Source: Bacillota bacterium (lineage in GTDB: Bacteria > Bacillota > GCA-003054495 > Carboxydocellales > JAJZSN01). From it: a stretch of DNA of 49,114 nt. The translations under genes were made by a program, and so were the position numbers. Where the stretch lies: assembly GCA_021849745.1 (NCBI GenBank), contig JAJZSN010000001.1:38727-87840 (forward strand), in the 5' to 3' direction. The notes under the pieces are model-generated. The model saw only the letters and a list, made by a program, of their open reading frames with translations, searched no databases and had not been told where the DNA came from. Shown here in pieces: positions 27,269 through 36,045 of the stretch (positions within the stretch are counted from its first letter, which is position 1; every line of letters begins with the position of its first letter).

Positions 27269-28837
27269 CTATTCTTCCGCCAACCAGGTCTTAAGCAACT
27301 GGGCCACATTGGCAGGATCTTTATTGACTAAATTCTCGATTTCGCCTTTAATCTTTGCTTTTTCTTTTTCTTCCGGTGACATCTCGGTGGCGGTAACCTC
27401 TTCTTCCGGCTTAGTTTCAATCAGATCTGCCACGGTCAATACCGGACTGGTAAGGTATTCTTCACTGGGCGCTTCTGCTTCTTTCGTCTTGCGGAAGAAG
27501 ACAAAAGCCAGTATTGCTATCAAGACTACCGCTGCGGATATGCCACCAATCAGAGTCCATAATCTTTGCTGTCGTTCCTCTTCCTCGGCTTTTTTCAGCT
27601 CATCCTCATATGATGTATCAAAGGGCATACCGGAAACAGAAATTTTATCGCCCCGGTTAGTATCTAACCCCACCACGTTGCTCACAGTATCTTCAATAGC
27701 TTTTTGTGTATTGTTAGGGAGGTTCTCGTTATCAACCACCACAGCCACAGTTAACCGTTTGATGGTTCCGGGGGCCTTGATGATATCTTCAATTTTTTTA
27801 TCAATTTCATAATTTCTGGTTCTTTCAGTCTTTTCGGCGTTACTTTCTGATTCCTGGTTTAATTCTTGATAGGTGCCGATATTACTTTCAGTACCAGGCA
27901 CCCCTTGGGGAGTACCGGTGTTTCGACCACTGGAAGTTTCCTCGTTACTGTATTCACTGCGGGTTTGCTTATCCCCCCAGTCTTCTTCAGTGGTCTTAAC
28001 CTGGTCAAAATCCAATTCAGCGCTGACCCTGACCACCGCTTTACCGGGACCCAAAACGGTTTCCAGCATTGTCTGGGCATCTCGCTCAATCTGTTTTTGT
28101 ACATTACGCTGGAGTTCCAGTTGTTTTCCGGTCAATTGACTGGAATTGGCACCCTCCTTGGCCAGATCAATCCGGTCAGTAAGGTTGTTCATGTTTTTAT
28201 CTACTATGGTTACATTTTCCGGCTTCAAACCTTCAACACTACCGGCCACCAACTTAACCAAGCCGCTAATCTGTTCTTCACTAAGCTCCTTATATGGCTT
28301 TAACTCCAGCATCACCGAGGCCCTAGCTTCTTTTTGAGCATCGGCAAAAAGACTCTCCTTGGGTAAAACTATATGTACTCTGGCGTTTTTGACCTCTTCC
28401 AACTGTTTGACAGTTCTGGTCAATTCACCTTGCAAGGCCCGTTGCAGTTTAGTCTGACGTTCGGTTTCCGTTTCTCCGAACTTGGTCTCATCAAAAACCT
28501 CAAAACCAACTGTACCTACTGGGATATCCTTATCAATGGCAATATCCAGTCGAACCTGATCTACATCCTTGGCCGGTACTAAAATGGTGGTTCCACCGTT
28601 AGCAAGTTCCATATATATTTGTTTTTCTTTTAACTTTTCGCTGATAATACCAGCCATCTGTGGCTCAAGGTCAGTAAAAGCAGGACGCAAATCAGGTTTG
28701 GTTGCAGTCTGAAAGCTGACTACCAAAACAACAATGAGCAACAAGATACCTACTCCTAAGATGACCTTTTTTATGGTGCCGGTATTTTGCCAAATCTGGG
28801 CAACCCGTTCCTTAAGTTGTAACAGAGTTTCGTTCAT
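27269..28837 (-). CDS. fliF: Flagellar MS-ring protein FliF
   Basis: About 522 residues from ATG 28837, preceded by GGGAAGGGTG; GTG 28843 is an alternative. There is an N-terminal membrane helix (about 24-45). The periplasmic ring-building motifs are YMELANGGTTILVPAKDVDQVRLDIA and QRALQGELTRTVKQLEEVKNARVHIVLP. A variable Asn/Glu-rich loop (about 290-345) follows, then a second membrane helix (about 425-447) and a C-terminal FliG-binding tail. It nucleates basal-body assembly. Confidence 0.97.
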   Translation of the reverse strand: MNETLLQLKERVAQIWQNTGTIKKVILGVGILLLIVVLVVSFQTATKPDLRPAFTDLEPQMAGIISEKLKEKQIYMELANGGTTILVPAKDVDQVRLDIAIDKDIPVGTVGFEVFDETKFGETETERQTKLQRALQGELTRTVKQLEEVKNARVHIVLPKESLFADAQKEARASVMLELKPYKELSEEQISGLVKLVAGSVEGLKPENVTIVDKNMNNLTDRIDLAKEGANSSQLTGKQLELQRNVQKQIERDAQTMLETVLGPGKAVVRVSAELDFDQVKTTEEDWGDKQTRSEYSNEETSSGRNTGTPQGVPGTESNIGTYQELNQESESNAEKTERTRNYEIDKKIEDIIKAPGTIKRLTVAVVVDNENLPNNTQKAIEDTVSNVVGLDTNRGDKISVSGMPFDTSYEDELKKAEEEERQQRLWTLIGGISAAVVLIAILAFVFFRKTKEAEAPSEEYLTSPVLTVADLIETKPEEEVTATEMSPEEKEKAKIKGEIENLVNKDPANVAQLLKTWLAEE

Positions 28838-28880
28838 AAACACCCTTCCCAGTTGTTGCGATTATAAAGTACTGCTCTTT

Positions 28881-29183
28881 TTAAATCTGCATCCGCATAA
28901 TTTCCTGGTAAGACTCAATTACTTTATTCCGCACCTGGAGAGTAAATTGCATTGCAATACTGGCCTTAGCCCCGGCAATCATCACCGAATGAAGATCCTC
29001 CACTTCACCGGTAGCCATTTTGACCTTAGCCTCTTGAGACTGTTTCTGCAAAGTATTAACATCATCTATGGCTTTTTTAAGCATTTCACCAAAACCGCTA
29101 TCTCCATCAATTTTTTGGTTATTGGTGACTTGACTCACCGGCGCCAGAGGAACCGATGGCATCTGAATGGGCAAAAACTTCAT
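28881..29183 (-). CDS. fliE: Flagellar hook-basal body protein FliE
   Basis: 100 residues. The C-terminal pattern is ASIAMQFTLQVRNKVIESYQEIMRMQI, with the preceding SGFGEMLKKAIDDVNTLQKQSQEAKVKMATGEVEDLHSVMIAGAKA. FliE bridges the MS ring and rod. It lies between flgC and fliF, its near-universal position. Confidence 0.95.
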   Translation of the reverse strand: MKFLPIQMPSVPLAPVSQVTNNQKIDGDSGFGEMLKKAIDDVNTLQKQSQEAKVKMATGEVEDLHSVMIAGAKASIAMQFTLQVRNKVIESYQEIMRMQI

Positions 29184-29203
29184 CTATTTTCCCTCCCGAT
29201 TTA

Positions 29204-29644
29204 TCATCGACCAATTTCCAGGGCCTTTAAGGCCATGTTTTTCGCGGAATTGACCGCCGTGACATTAGCTTCATAAGCCCGGGTGGCAGAAATCATATCC
29301 ACCATCTCCGTGACCGTATTGACATTAGGCATCCGTACATATCCTTCAGCATTGGCATCAGGATGTTCGGGGTTATAAACCATTTTAAGGGGGCTGTTAT
29401 CCTTCACAATACCCATAACCCTTACACCTTTTCCAGGATACTGGTGGATGGCTTCCTGAAGAATCGAACCAAAACTTGCCTGTCCCTGTCTTTCCTGGAA
29501 AACCACCATCTGCCGGCGATAAGCTTCCCCACTCTGAGTCCTGGTGGTATTTACATTGGCCAGATTATTGGAGATCACGTCCATCCGCAACCTTTGAGCT
29601 GTTAAACCCGAAGCGCTGGTATTAATGGCTTGAAATAAACTCAT
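29204..29644 (-). CDS. flgC: Flagellar rod protein FlgC
   Basis: 146 residues. The N-terminal rod motif is SLFQAINTSASGLTAQRLRMDVISNNLANVNT; the C-terminus is GYVRMPNVNTVTEMVDMISATRAYEANVTAVNSAKNMALKALEIG. Proximal rod protein exported by the type III system. Four-base gap after flgB. Confidence 0.97.
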   Translation of the reverse strand: MSLFQAINTSASGLTAQRLRMDVISNNLANVNTTRTQSGEAYRRQMVVFQERQGQASFGSILQEAIHQYPGKGVRVMGIVKDNSPLKMVYNPEHPDANAEGYVRMPNVNTVTEMVDMISATRAYEANVTAVNSAKNMALKALEIGR

Positions 29645-29647
29645 TTA

Positions 29648-30073
29648 TTACCTTCTCCCTTCCGAGATAACATTACGCAGACTGCTAAAATCACCGGCTA
29701 TCTGTTGCGCCAGGGCGTTATACATAATCGAGTTTTTAGCCAGATTAGCTGACTCTTCGTCAATATCAACGTTATTTCCGTCATTACGCAAAGAAGTATT
29801 ACGCTGGACATGGGTTTGAGGCATTATCAACCCCAGTGATCTTGGTCCAATGGGAAGATGTTTTTCATCGGTCATCACTCCCCGTAATTTAGGCCCTTTC
29901 CCAGCGGCCAAAGCCGCCTTAAGTTCCTCTTCAAAAGTAACAAAAGAACGTTTGAATCCCGGGGTATCCACATTACTTAGGTTATTGGCAATGACGTTTT
30001 GCCGCAGCGCTGCCGCATCTAACCCCTTTTCAGCCACCTGGATAAACAACGTATTGGTGAGTTTGTTAATCAT
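29648..30073 (-). CDS. flgB: Flagellar rod protein FlgB
   Basis: 141 residues. Rod-protein core VAEKGLDAAALRQNVIANNLSNVDTPGFKRS near the N-terminus; the C-terminal block is NNVDIDEESANLAKNSIMYNALAQQI. First gene of the fla/che operon. The ATG at 30073 is preceded by AGGAGG, which lies immediately after the U-run of a terminator belonging to the c-di-GMP riboswitch leader, so expression of the whole operon should depend on that leader. Confidence 0.97.
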   Translation of the reverse strand: MINKLTNTLFIQVAEKGLDAAALRQNVIANNLSNVDTPGFKRSFVTFEEELKAALAAGKGPKLRGVMTDEKHLPIGPRSLGLIMPQTHVQRNTSLRNDGNNVDIDEESANLAKNSIMYNALAQQIAGDFSSLRNVISEGRR

Positions 30074-30087
30074 TTTTTCTTCCTCCT

Positions 30088-30132
30088 AAACAAAAGAAAT
30101 ACCAAACCAAGGGGTTACCCAAAGTTTGGCAT
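30088..30132 (-). terminator. Intrinsic terminator of the flgB riboswitch expression platform
   Basis: Minus-strand stem ATGCCAAAC pairs with GTTTGGTAT (one G-T wobble), with an inner GGG/CCC pair and a short loop. A U-rich run (TTCTTTTGTTT) ends one base before the AGGAGG of flgB. It lies about 15 bases after the riboswitch aptamer, as expected for a transcription-attenuating platform. Confidence 0.8.
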
Positions 30133-30145
30133 CCAACCATAACTC

Positions 30146-30235
30146 CCTGAGCAACCCGGCTACCATTACCAGTACTGGCTGGTTTTAGGTCCTAAGCTTT
30201 GCGTCTTTATCTTTCGATAAATTTGCCTTTCTGAA
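30146..30235 (-). promoter_or_regulatory. c-di-GMP-I (GEMM-I) riboswitch in the flgB leader
   Basis: The minus strand carries the GEMM-I consensus in order. AAAGGCAAA is followed by a short stem closed by a GAAA tetraloop (TTATCGAAAGATAA). Then come GACGCAAAGC, a GG/CCTAAA receptor-like segment, a third stem (CCAGTACTGG) and ATGGTAGCCGGGTT. These are the conserved ligand-binding and tetraloop-receptor elements. A terminator and the flgB ribosome site follow. An equivalent riboswitch ahead of flgB in Clostridioides difficile turns off motility genes when c-di-GMP rises. The sign here is inferred as OFF from the terminator but not proven. Confidence 0.92.
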
Positions 30236-30382
30236 AACTAGACAATCTTCTTGTTTTATGTAAAACTTTAATCCCGATTTTAGCAAATTAACCCGTATAA
30301 ATGCTTTATAGCTCATTAAATCACCGCAATTCTTTCTTTATTGCCATATTTTTTCATTACGCTATATTAAATTCGATGTTTT

Positions 30383-30411
30383 TTTACAAAATCCTCTTTT
30401 TAAAAGGTCAA
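30383..30411 (-). promoter_or_regulatory. Candidate sigma-A promoter for the flagellar operon
   Basis: TTGACC (minus strand, 30411-30406), a 17-base spacer and TGTAAA (30388-30383). It would give a leader of roughly 300 bases with the riboswitch in its 3' half. An alternative is the extended -10 TGCTAAAAT at 30285-30277. The rest of 30236-30510 is AT-rich and shows no gene. Confidence 0.35.
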
Positions 30412-30510
30412 TTTGTTAAATTTTTTCAGTGGCAAAAAGCCGCATAAATATTGATAAATTTAAGGTTTCAGAATCTTCTCGACCAATCCGTGAATCGACA
30501 GATTTTCACA

Positions 30511-30543
30511 TAAAAAGGAAAAGCATAGCAATTTGCTACGCTC
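30511..30543 (-). terminator. Intrinsic terminator downstream of codY
   Basis: Nine-base stem AGCGTAGCA / TGCTATGCT with loop AAT on the minus strand, followed by TTTTCCTTTTT. It separates the hslVU-codY transcript from the flagellar leader. Confidence 0.8.
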
Positions 30544-30596
30544 CTTTAAGCAGTCCTTATATGTGTGATTCATGTTCGAATTGGCAGTTCAGCTAA

Positions 30597-31385
30597 CTAA
30601 TTTTTTCTTCGCAATTCATCCAATAAACGATCGTTGAGAATTCTGATATAAGTCCCTTTCATGCCCAAAGACTTAGACTCAATCACACCCGCACTTTCAA
30701 ACTTTCTTAGGGCATTAACGATAACTGAGCGGGTAATCCCGACTCGGTCGGCAATCTTGCTGGCTACTAATAGACCTTCATCACCCTCAAGTTCTTCGAA
30801 AATATGCTCCACGGCTTCCAGTTCAGAGTAAGAAAGGGTGCCTAAGGCTATTTGCACTGCTGCCTTTTTACGAGCTTCTTCCTCCATCCGTTCAGCTTTA
30901 GAACGAAGAATTTCCATACCAACGACGGTAGCCCCATACTCTGCTAAGATTAAATCTTCATCGTTAAACTGCTGGTCAAACTTAGCAAGAACTAAAGTTC
31001 CCAAACGTTCACCCGCTCCAAGCACAGGTACCACAGTAGTTATCTTATTGCTAAAAACACAACTTTCTTCGCCATGAAACACACAGGTATTATGAACCCC
31101 GTGAAAATTGGGTTTGGTCTCAATAATTTTTAATAAATTTTCATTATAGGAATCAGGGAATCGTTCCGTTCTTTCCACAATATCAATCATTGTGTCACAA
31201 CGGAATTTGGCCATAAAGGCATGACCTAATACTTTTCCCCGACGCCCAACGATATAAATGTTGGCTTCAATAGCTTGGCATAACTGGGCCGCCATTTCTT
31301 CAAAATCTACCGGATGTCCGGCAGATCTTTGTAATAATTTATTTATACTTCTGGTTTTTTCAAGCATGGTTTTTGACAAAGCCAT
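30597..31385 (-). CDS. codY: GTP- and branched-chain amino acid-sensing regulator CodY
   Basis: 262 residues, the usual length. The N-terminal GAF-like ligand domain opens [29 protein letters not shown]. The C-terminal winged helix-turn-helix contains [40 protein letters not shown]. CodY represses nutrient-starvation genes when isoleucine/valine and GTP are plentiful. The order xerC-hslV-hslU-codY-flgB is the conserved Bacillus/Clostridia arrangement. Followed by an intrinsic terminator. Confidence 0.97.
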   Translation of the reverse strand: MALSKTMLEKTRSINKLLQRSAGHPVDFEEMAAQLCQAIEANIYIVGRRGKVLGHAFMAKFRCDTMIDIVERTERFPDSYNENLLKIIETKPNFHGVHNTCVFHGEESCVFSNKITTVVPVLGAGERLGTLVLAKFDQQFNDEDLILAEYGATVVGMEILRSKAERMEEEARKKAAVQIALGTLSYSELEAVEHIFEELEGDEGLLVASKIADRVGITRSVIVNALRKFESAGVIESKSLGMKGTYIRILNDRLLDELRRKN

Positions 31386-31401
31386 TTACCTCCATTAAGA
31401 C

Positions 31402-32799
31402 CTAAAGAATGTACCTACTAAGATCTTGATCGCGAACCACGTCGTTCAGCTTGTTCCTTACATACTCTTGGTCAATTTTTACTTCTTTCACATCTATCTC
31501 GGAGGCATTAAAGGATAAATCCTCCAGTAACTTCTCCAAAATGGTATGGAGCCTCCTTGCTCCTATATTTTCCGTTTGCTCATTAACAGTATACGCAATT
31601 TTTGCAATTTCAGCAAGGGCATCCTTAGTAAACTCCACTTGTAGTCCTTCGGTTTCCAGCAAGGCGCAATACTGTTTGATTAAAGCATTTTGGGGTTCAA
31701 TAAGAATATGCCGAAAATCTTCTTCGGTAAGGTTTTCCAATTCTACCCTAATTGGAAAACGTCCCTGAAGTTCAGGAATTAAATCCGAGGGCTTGGCAAT
31801 ATGAAAGGCCCCGGCAGCGATAAAAAGAATATAATCTGTTTTAACCGCTCCATACTTGGTCATAATGGTGCAACCTTCCACGATGGGAAGAATATCCCTT
31901 TGCACCCCGCCCCTAGATACATCAGGACTTCCACCCGATTCTTTAGTGGCAATTTTGTCAATTTCATCCAGGAAAATAATACCTGCTTCTTCAGCCCTTT
32001 CTATGGCTATGCTTACAGCTTCATCCATATCAATTAATTTTTGGGCTTCTTCATTGAGGAGAATTTTTTTAGCCTCGGCTACTGTCACTTTACGCCTTCG
32101 CCTTTTTTTGGGAAAAATACCTCCAAGCATATCCTGAATATTTATCCCCATTTCATCGGCGGAACCGGAAAAAACTTCGATCATGGGCGGAGTATTATCT
32201 TCCACCTCAATTTCAATGTAAAAACCTTCCAATTCTCCTTTGGCCAGTTTATCTTTTAGTTTTTCTCTTTCCTCTTGAATTTTTTTTATATTTTCCTGAT
32301 CCTCATCTTCGTTGTCCTCAGAACTTGACTGGCTGCCACCAAATAACAATTCCAAAGGGTTACGCATGGTAGTTTCTTTAGTGGATAGGGGAGCCATAAT
32401 TTCAATAATTCTTTCCTGGGCCAGCGCCCTGGCTTTTTCTTCAACATCCTTCATTTTTTCCTGTTTAACCATTCTAATGGAGGTTTCCACCAGTTCCCGA
32501 ATCATGGATTCTACATCTCGCCCGACATAGCCTACTTCGGTAAATTTTGTGGCCTCTACCTTCACAAAGGGCGCCGAGACCAACTTGGCAATCCGGCGGG
32601 CGATTTCCGTTTTACCTACCCCGGTAGCTCCGATCATAATAATGTTTTTGGGAACTATATCATCCCGCATCTCGGGGGGGAGTTTTTTTCGCCGCTGACG
32701 GTTTCTAAGGGCGATGGCCACCGCTTTTTTGGCATTACCCTGGCCCACGATATGTTTATCCAATTCTTCTACAATTTGGCGTGGAGTTAAATCTTTCAT
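31402..32799 (-). CDS. hslU: ATP-dependent protease ATPase subunit HslU (ClpY)
   Basis: 465 residues from ATG 32799, six bases after AGGAGG; the ATG at 32805 touches that site. Walker A is GATGVGKT (57-64) and Walker B is [12 protein letters not shown]. The inserted I-domain (about 115-225) is charged and variable. Sensor-2 region is [21 protein letters not shown]. It unfolds substrates and feeds them to HslV. It lies between hslV and codY. Confidence 0.97.
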   Translation of the reverse strand: MKDLTPRQIVEELDKHIVGQGNAKKAVAIALRNRQRRKKLPPEMRDDIVPKNIIMIGATGVGKTEIARRIAKLVSAPFVKVEATKFTEVGYVGRDVESMIRELVETSIRMVKQEKMKDVEEKARALAQERIIEIMAPLSTKETTMRNPLELLFGGSQSSSEDNEDEDQENIKKIQEEREKLKDKLAKGELEGFYIEIEVEDNTPPMIEVFSGSADEMGINIQDMLGGIFPKKRRRRKVTVAEAKKILLNEEAQKLIDMDEAVSIAIERAEEAGIIFLDEIDKIATKESGGSPDVSRGGVQRDILPIVEGCTIMTKYGAVKTDYILFIAAGAFHIAKPSDLIPELQGRFPIRVELENLTEEDFRHILIEPQNALIKQYCALLETEGLQVEFTKDALAEIAKIAYTVNEQTENIGARRLHTILEKLLEDLSFNASEIDVKEVKIDQEYVRNKLNDVVRDQDLSRYIL

Positions 32800-32809
32800 A
32801 TCCATCCTC

Positions 32810-33340
32810 CTACAGCTCTTCTACGGTAATCTCATTGTTAGTATATACACAAATAGAGGCTGCAATGTTTAAAGCTTCCATCGCAATTTCTCTGGGACTT
32901 AGCTTAGTGTGTTTCTTCAAGGCCCGGGCCGCCGCCAAGGCATAACTGCCCCCGGATCCGATAGCAGTCACCCCTTCTTCGGGTTCAATAACTTCTCCGT
33001 TCCCGGAAAGAATCAGCATATACTCGGCATCAGCCACGATAAGCAAGGCCTCCAACTGGCGCAGAAACTTATCCTTCCTCCATTCCTTGGCCAATTCAAC
33101 TGCAGCCCTCTGAAGGTTACCCCGGTGCTCCTCCAACTTGGCTTCAAACTTCTCAAAAAGGGTAAAAGCATCAGCCACAGACCCGGCAAAACCAGCCACC
33201 ACCCGGTCATTATATAATCTACGAACCTTACGGGCATTGTGTTTCATAATGGTACTGTTACCGAAAGTAACCTGCCCATCACCGGCCACCGCCACATTCC
33301 GCCCTTTCTTCACCGCCACAATAGTTGTTGCATGCATCAT
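32810..33340 (-). CDS. hslV: ATP-dependent protease peptidase subunit HslV (ClpQ)
   Basis: 176 residues. The catalytic N-terminal Thr is exposed after removal of MMHA ([24 protein letters not shown]). Proteasome-beta-type core includes [14 protein letters not shown]. It forms the dodecameric chamber with HslU. ATG 33340 has GGGAGGAATACCC upstream. Between xerC and hslU. Confidence 0.97.
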   Translation of the reverse strand: MMHATTIVAVKKGRNVAVAGDGQVTFGNSTIMKHNARKVRRLYNDRVVAGFAGSVADAFTLFEKFEAKLEEHRGNLQRAAVELAKEWRKDKFLRQLEALLIVADAEYMLILSGNGEVIEPEEGVTAIGSGGSYALAAARALKKHTKLSPREIAMEALNIAASICVYTNNEITVEEL

Positions 33341-33353
33341 GGGTATTCCTCCC

Positions 33354-33525
33354 TAGCCAGCTATCAGCTGTCAGCTGTCAGCTTTAAGTTAGTTTTAAAA
33401 GCTTATTAAACAAGCTTACAAACTATGAACTACGAACTACGAACCCAACCCTAACCCCTGACCCCTAATCTTAAGCTAACCGCTGACAGCTGATAGCTGC
33501 TTATAAGAATCTCCCCAAGCTACGC
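33354..33525. repeat. Composite inverted heptamer array between xerC and hslV
   Basis: The left arm (33354-33394) reads CAGCTGT-type units on the plus strand. The rest reads the family on the minus strand: TAGCTTG at the xerC stop, CAGCTGT and TAGCTTA, then TAGGGGT/CAGGGGT units and TAGTTCG/TAGTTCA units, nearly all in one seven-base phase. It is the only element holding all three sequence variants. The minus-strand GGGG/GGGG/GGG/GGG runs are G-quadruplex candidates in the hslV leader. No gene is visible here. Confidence 0.88.
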
Positions 33526-34431
33526 TCTAGGGTGGGAATTTTGGTAAACGTTTTTGAGGCGTTCCCGGGTTACGTGGGTATAAATCTGGGTTGTGGACAT
33601 TTTCACATGTCCGAGTAACTCCTGTACACTACGTAAATCAGCCCCAGCATCCAATAGGTGGGTGGCAAAGGTATGGCGCAAGGTGTGGGGACTGATGTGC
33701 TGATTGATACTGGCTTTATGTACGTATTTATCCACCAAATAACGGATACCTCGGGCGGTAAGCCGTTTCCCCTCTCTGTTGATAAACAACGGGGCATTGA
33801 AGCCGGCTGGCTCTTTTCCGGCCAATAAAGGCCTCCCCTTATCCAGGTAGCGCTGAATGGCCTCAAGAGCATAGGAACCGATAGGTACCACCCGTTCCTT
33901 ATGACCTTTGCCCAATACCCGTAAGTAGCCAACTCCCAGATCAACTTGGCCTAAATCCAGGTTAACCAGTTCGCTGATGCGGATTCCCGAAGCGTAAAAG
34001 GTTTCCAACATGGCCCGGTCTCTTAACCCAAGGGAAGTAGTAACGTCAGGAGCATTCAAGAGGGCCAACATGTCATCTTGATATAAAAAACGGGGCAGTT
34101 TTTTCTCCAGTTTAGGAGTGGCCACGCTCCGCAAAGGACTTTCTTCGATAATGCCCTCCCGGCAAAGGTACTTGAAAAAGGAACGGAAGGCCGCCAATTT
34201 TCTGGCTATAGAAGTCCTAGCCAAGCCCTTTTCCTGCATAGCGGCCAGGTAGCGCCTGACCAGAAGATGGTTAATCATCCGGGGATCCACTTGCTTATCT
34301 TCAACAGCAAGCTCTTCTGTTAGGAAATCCACCAGTTGAAAGAGATCCCGCTGGTAACTTTCCAGGGTTCTGGGGGAAGCATTTTTCTCCACCTGCAGGT
34401 AGACCTGGAAGTCATCTAGGTACTGATACAT
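33520..34431 (-). CDS. xerC: Tyrosine recombinase XerC (CodV-like)
   Basis: 303 residues. An N-terminal SAM-like core-binding domain (1-105) is followed by the catalytic domain with Arg151 (SGIRISELVNLDL), Lys175 (GKGHKER), His249 and Arg252 (HTLRHTFATHLL), His275 (LLGHVKMST) and nucleophile Tyr284 (TQIYTHVT). It resolves chromosome dimers at dif. Its place upstream of hslV-hslU-codY matches Bacillus codV. Start ATG with GGGGGTGAAAAGAG upstream. Stop TAG lies in a TAGCTTG unit. Confidence 0.95.
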   Translation of the reverse strand: MYQYLDDFQVYLQVEKNASPRTLESYQRDLFQLVDFLTEELAVEDKQVDPRMINHLLVRRYLAAMQEKGLARTSIARKLAAFRSFFKYLCREGIIEESPLRSVATPKLEKKLPRFLYQDDMLALLNAPDVTTSLGLRDRAMLETFYASGIRISELVNLDLGQVDLGVGYLRVLGKGHKERVVPIGSYALEAIQRYLDKGRPLLAGKEPAGFNAPLFINREGKRLTARGIRYLVDKYVHKASINQHISPHTLRHTFATHLLDAGADLRSVQELLGHVKMSTTQIYTHVTRERLKNVYQNSHPRA

Positions 34432-34510
34432 CTCTTTTCACCCCCGCCAATGATAACCATTTTTGTTAAGCATACCATGATATTGGCTTAGAAGCAAGAA
34501 CTTGAGGGTC

Positions 34511-34660
34511 GGCTGTCAGCTGTCAGCTTTTTTGCCGGGCTTCGAAGCCTAGGAGAAAACATTTTTTACTTATATAACGGCATTACTATGCTTCAAATCT
34601 AGGCTAAATGCTGATAGCTGATAGCTGACAGCTGACAGCTAAAAAAAGCTGACAGCTAGA
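34511..34660. repeat. Inverted two-arm heptamer array between trmFO and xerC
   Basis: The left arm (34511-34531) reads CAGCTGT units on the plus strand; the right arm (34605-34660) reads TAGCTGT/CAGCTGT/CAGCTAT on the minus strand. About 75 bases lie between them. The right arm starts at the TAG stop of trmFO. A TTTTTTT run interrupts the right arm. Confidence 0.88.
34569..34596 (-). promoter_or_regulatory. Candidate promoter for xerC inside the repeat element
   Basis: TTGAAG (34596-34591), a 16-base spacer and TATAAG (34574-34569) on the minus strand, in the non-repeat middle of the element. It could restart transcription for xerC-hslVU-codY. The match is moderate. Confidence 0.35.
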
Positions 34661-35972
34661 CCCGATATGCCTGCTTATAAGCTTCAAGCGCTGTCAGTGC
34701 CCTTTGTGCTATGGTGCGGTTTTTGAGTTTTTTATCTCTTATCTTGGGCCCCTCCAAGGTTGGCAGGAGGCCGAAGTTGATGTTCATGGGTTGAAAGTGC
34801 TTGGTCTCGGCTGTGGTGATATAGTTGCATAAGGCGCCGATAGCGGTCTCGCCGGGGAAAACTATCGGCTCTTGGCCTGAGATTAGGCGGGCGGCGTTGA
34901 TACCGGCCAGCAGGCCGCCGGAGGCTGATTCCAGGTAGCCTTCCACTCCCGTCATCTGACCGGCGAAAAAAATGTCCTTTCGCTTTTTTAACTGCATGGT
35001 AGGGTCTAATAACGCAGGGGAATTAATAAAGGTATTGCGGTGCATTACCCCGTAACGAACAAACTCAGCTTGCTCTAAACCAGGAATCAGGCTGAAGACC
35101 CGTTTTTGTTCCGGCCACTTGAGGTGGGTCTGAAACCCTACCAGATTATATAAAGTTCCTTCAATATTCTCCTGGCGTAGTTGTACCACTCCATAAGGGC
35201 GTTGACCGGTACGAGGATCGGTTAGACCTACAGGTTTTAACGGCCCGAAGACCAGGGTCTGGGGGCCGCGAACGGCCATCACTTCAACAGGCATGCACCC
35301 TTCAAAGAATACTTCCTTCTCAAAACTTTTTAAGGGGGTGGTTTCAGCATTTATTAATTCGGTATAGAACCTGTTATATTCTTCTTCAGTCATAGGGCAG
35401 TTGAGGTAAGCCTCTTCACCTTTACCGTAACGGGAGGCCCGGAAGACTTTGTCATGATCCAGGGAGTCATGGGTTACAATGGGAGCGGCCGCATCATAGA
35501 AATATAGGTACTCCTCCCCGGTCAGACGGCCGATATGAACCGCCAGTTCCTCCGAAGTTAAAGGACCGGAGGAAATGATGGTAACCCCTTCGCCCGGAAT
35601 GGTTTTAACTTCTTCACGAATTACCGTAACATTAGGATGGTCGCTGACCATCCGGGTAACTGCTTGGGCAAAGCGGTGCCTGTCAACGGCTAGGGCCCCC
35701 CCTGCAGGAACCTGGTGCTCATCAGCACAGTGCATGATTACTGATTCCAGGCGGCGCATTTCCTCTTTCAGCAAGCCCACGGCGTTCTCCAACCCCGCAG
35801 CACGCAGAGAATTGCTACAGACCAGTTCGGCAAAAAGATCGGTATGGTGAGCGGGGGTAGACTGCACCGGTCTCATTTCATATAGTTTGACCCTGACCCC
35901 TCTCCGGGCCGCCTGCCAGGCCGCCTCCGACCCGGCCAACCCGGCCCCGATAATGGTTATTTCTGCTGTCAA
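34656..35972 (-). CDS. trmFO: Methylenetetrahydrofolate-tRNA (uracil-5-)-methyltransferase TrmFO
   Basis: 438 residues from TTG 35972, seven bases after AGGAGG; the open frame continues upstream but only through topA sequence. The N-terminal FAD-binding motif is [20 protein letters not shown]. The catalytic Cys regions are [11 protein letters not shown] and [12 protein letters not shown], and the C-terminal FAD segment is [29 protein letters not shown]. It makes m5U54 in tRNA using methylene-THF and FADH2. topA-trmFO-xerC is the classic Firmicutes order. Its TAG stop opens a repeat array. Confidence 0.96.
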   Translation of the reverse strand: MTAEITIIGAGLAGSEAAWQAARRGVRVKLYEMRPVQSTPAHHTDLFAELVCSNSLRAAGLENAVGLLKEEMRRLESVIMHCADEHQVPAGGALAVDRHRFAQAVTRMVSDHPNVTVIREEVKTIPGEGVTIISSGPLTSEELAVHIGRLTGEEYLYFYDAAAPIVTHDSLDHDKVFRASRYGKGEEAYLNCPMTEEEYNRFYTELINAETTPLKSFEKEVFFEGCMPVEVMAVRGPQTLVFGPLKPVGLTDPRTGQRPYGVVQLRQENIEGTLYNLVGFQTHLKWPEQKRVFSLIPGLEQAEFVRYGVMHRNTFINSPALLDPTMQLKKRKDIFFAGQMTGVEGYLESASGGLLAGINAARLISGQEPIVFPGETAIGALCNYITTAETKHFQPMNINFGLLPTLEGPKIRDKKLKNRTIAQRALTALEAYKQAYRV

Positions 35973-35986
35973 TGGTTTGCCTCCTG

Positions 35987-36045
35987 TTAGCTCGTAGCTT
36001 ATAGCTTGTAGCTGATAGTCTTTAGCTGACGACTGACGACTAGCT
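35987..36045 (-). repeat. Heptamer array between topA and trmFO
   Basis: Starting at the topA TAG stop, minus-strand units TAGTCGT, CAGTCGT, CAGCTAA and then degenerate AGCTA-containing heptamers keep a seven-base phase right up to the AGGAGG of trmFO. Confidence 0.82.

Noticed and set aside
30419..30510. CodY- or Spo0A-box-like words in the flgB upstream region
   Set aside because: Matches such as TGTCGAT are short and partial in very AT-rich sequence and not better than chance by eye.
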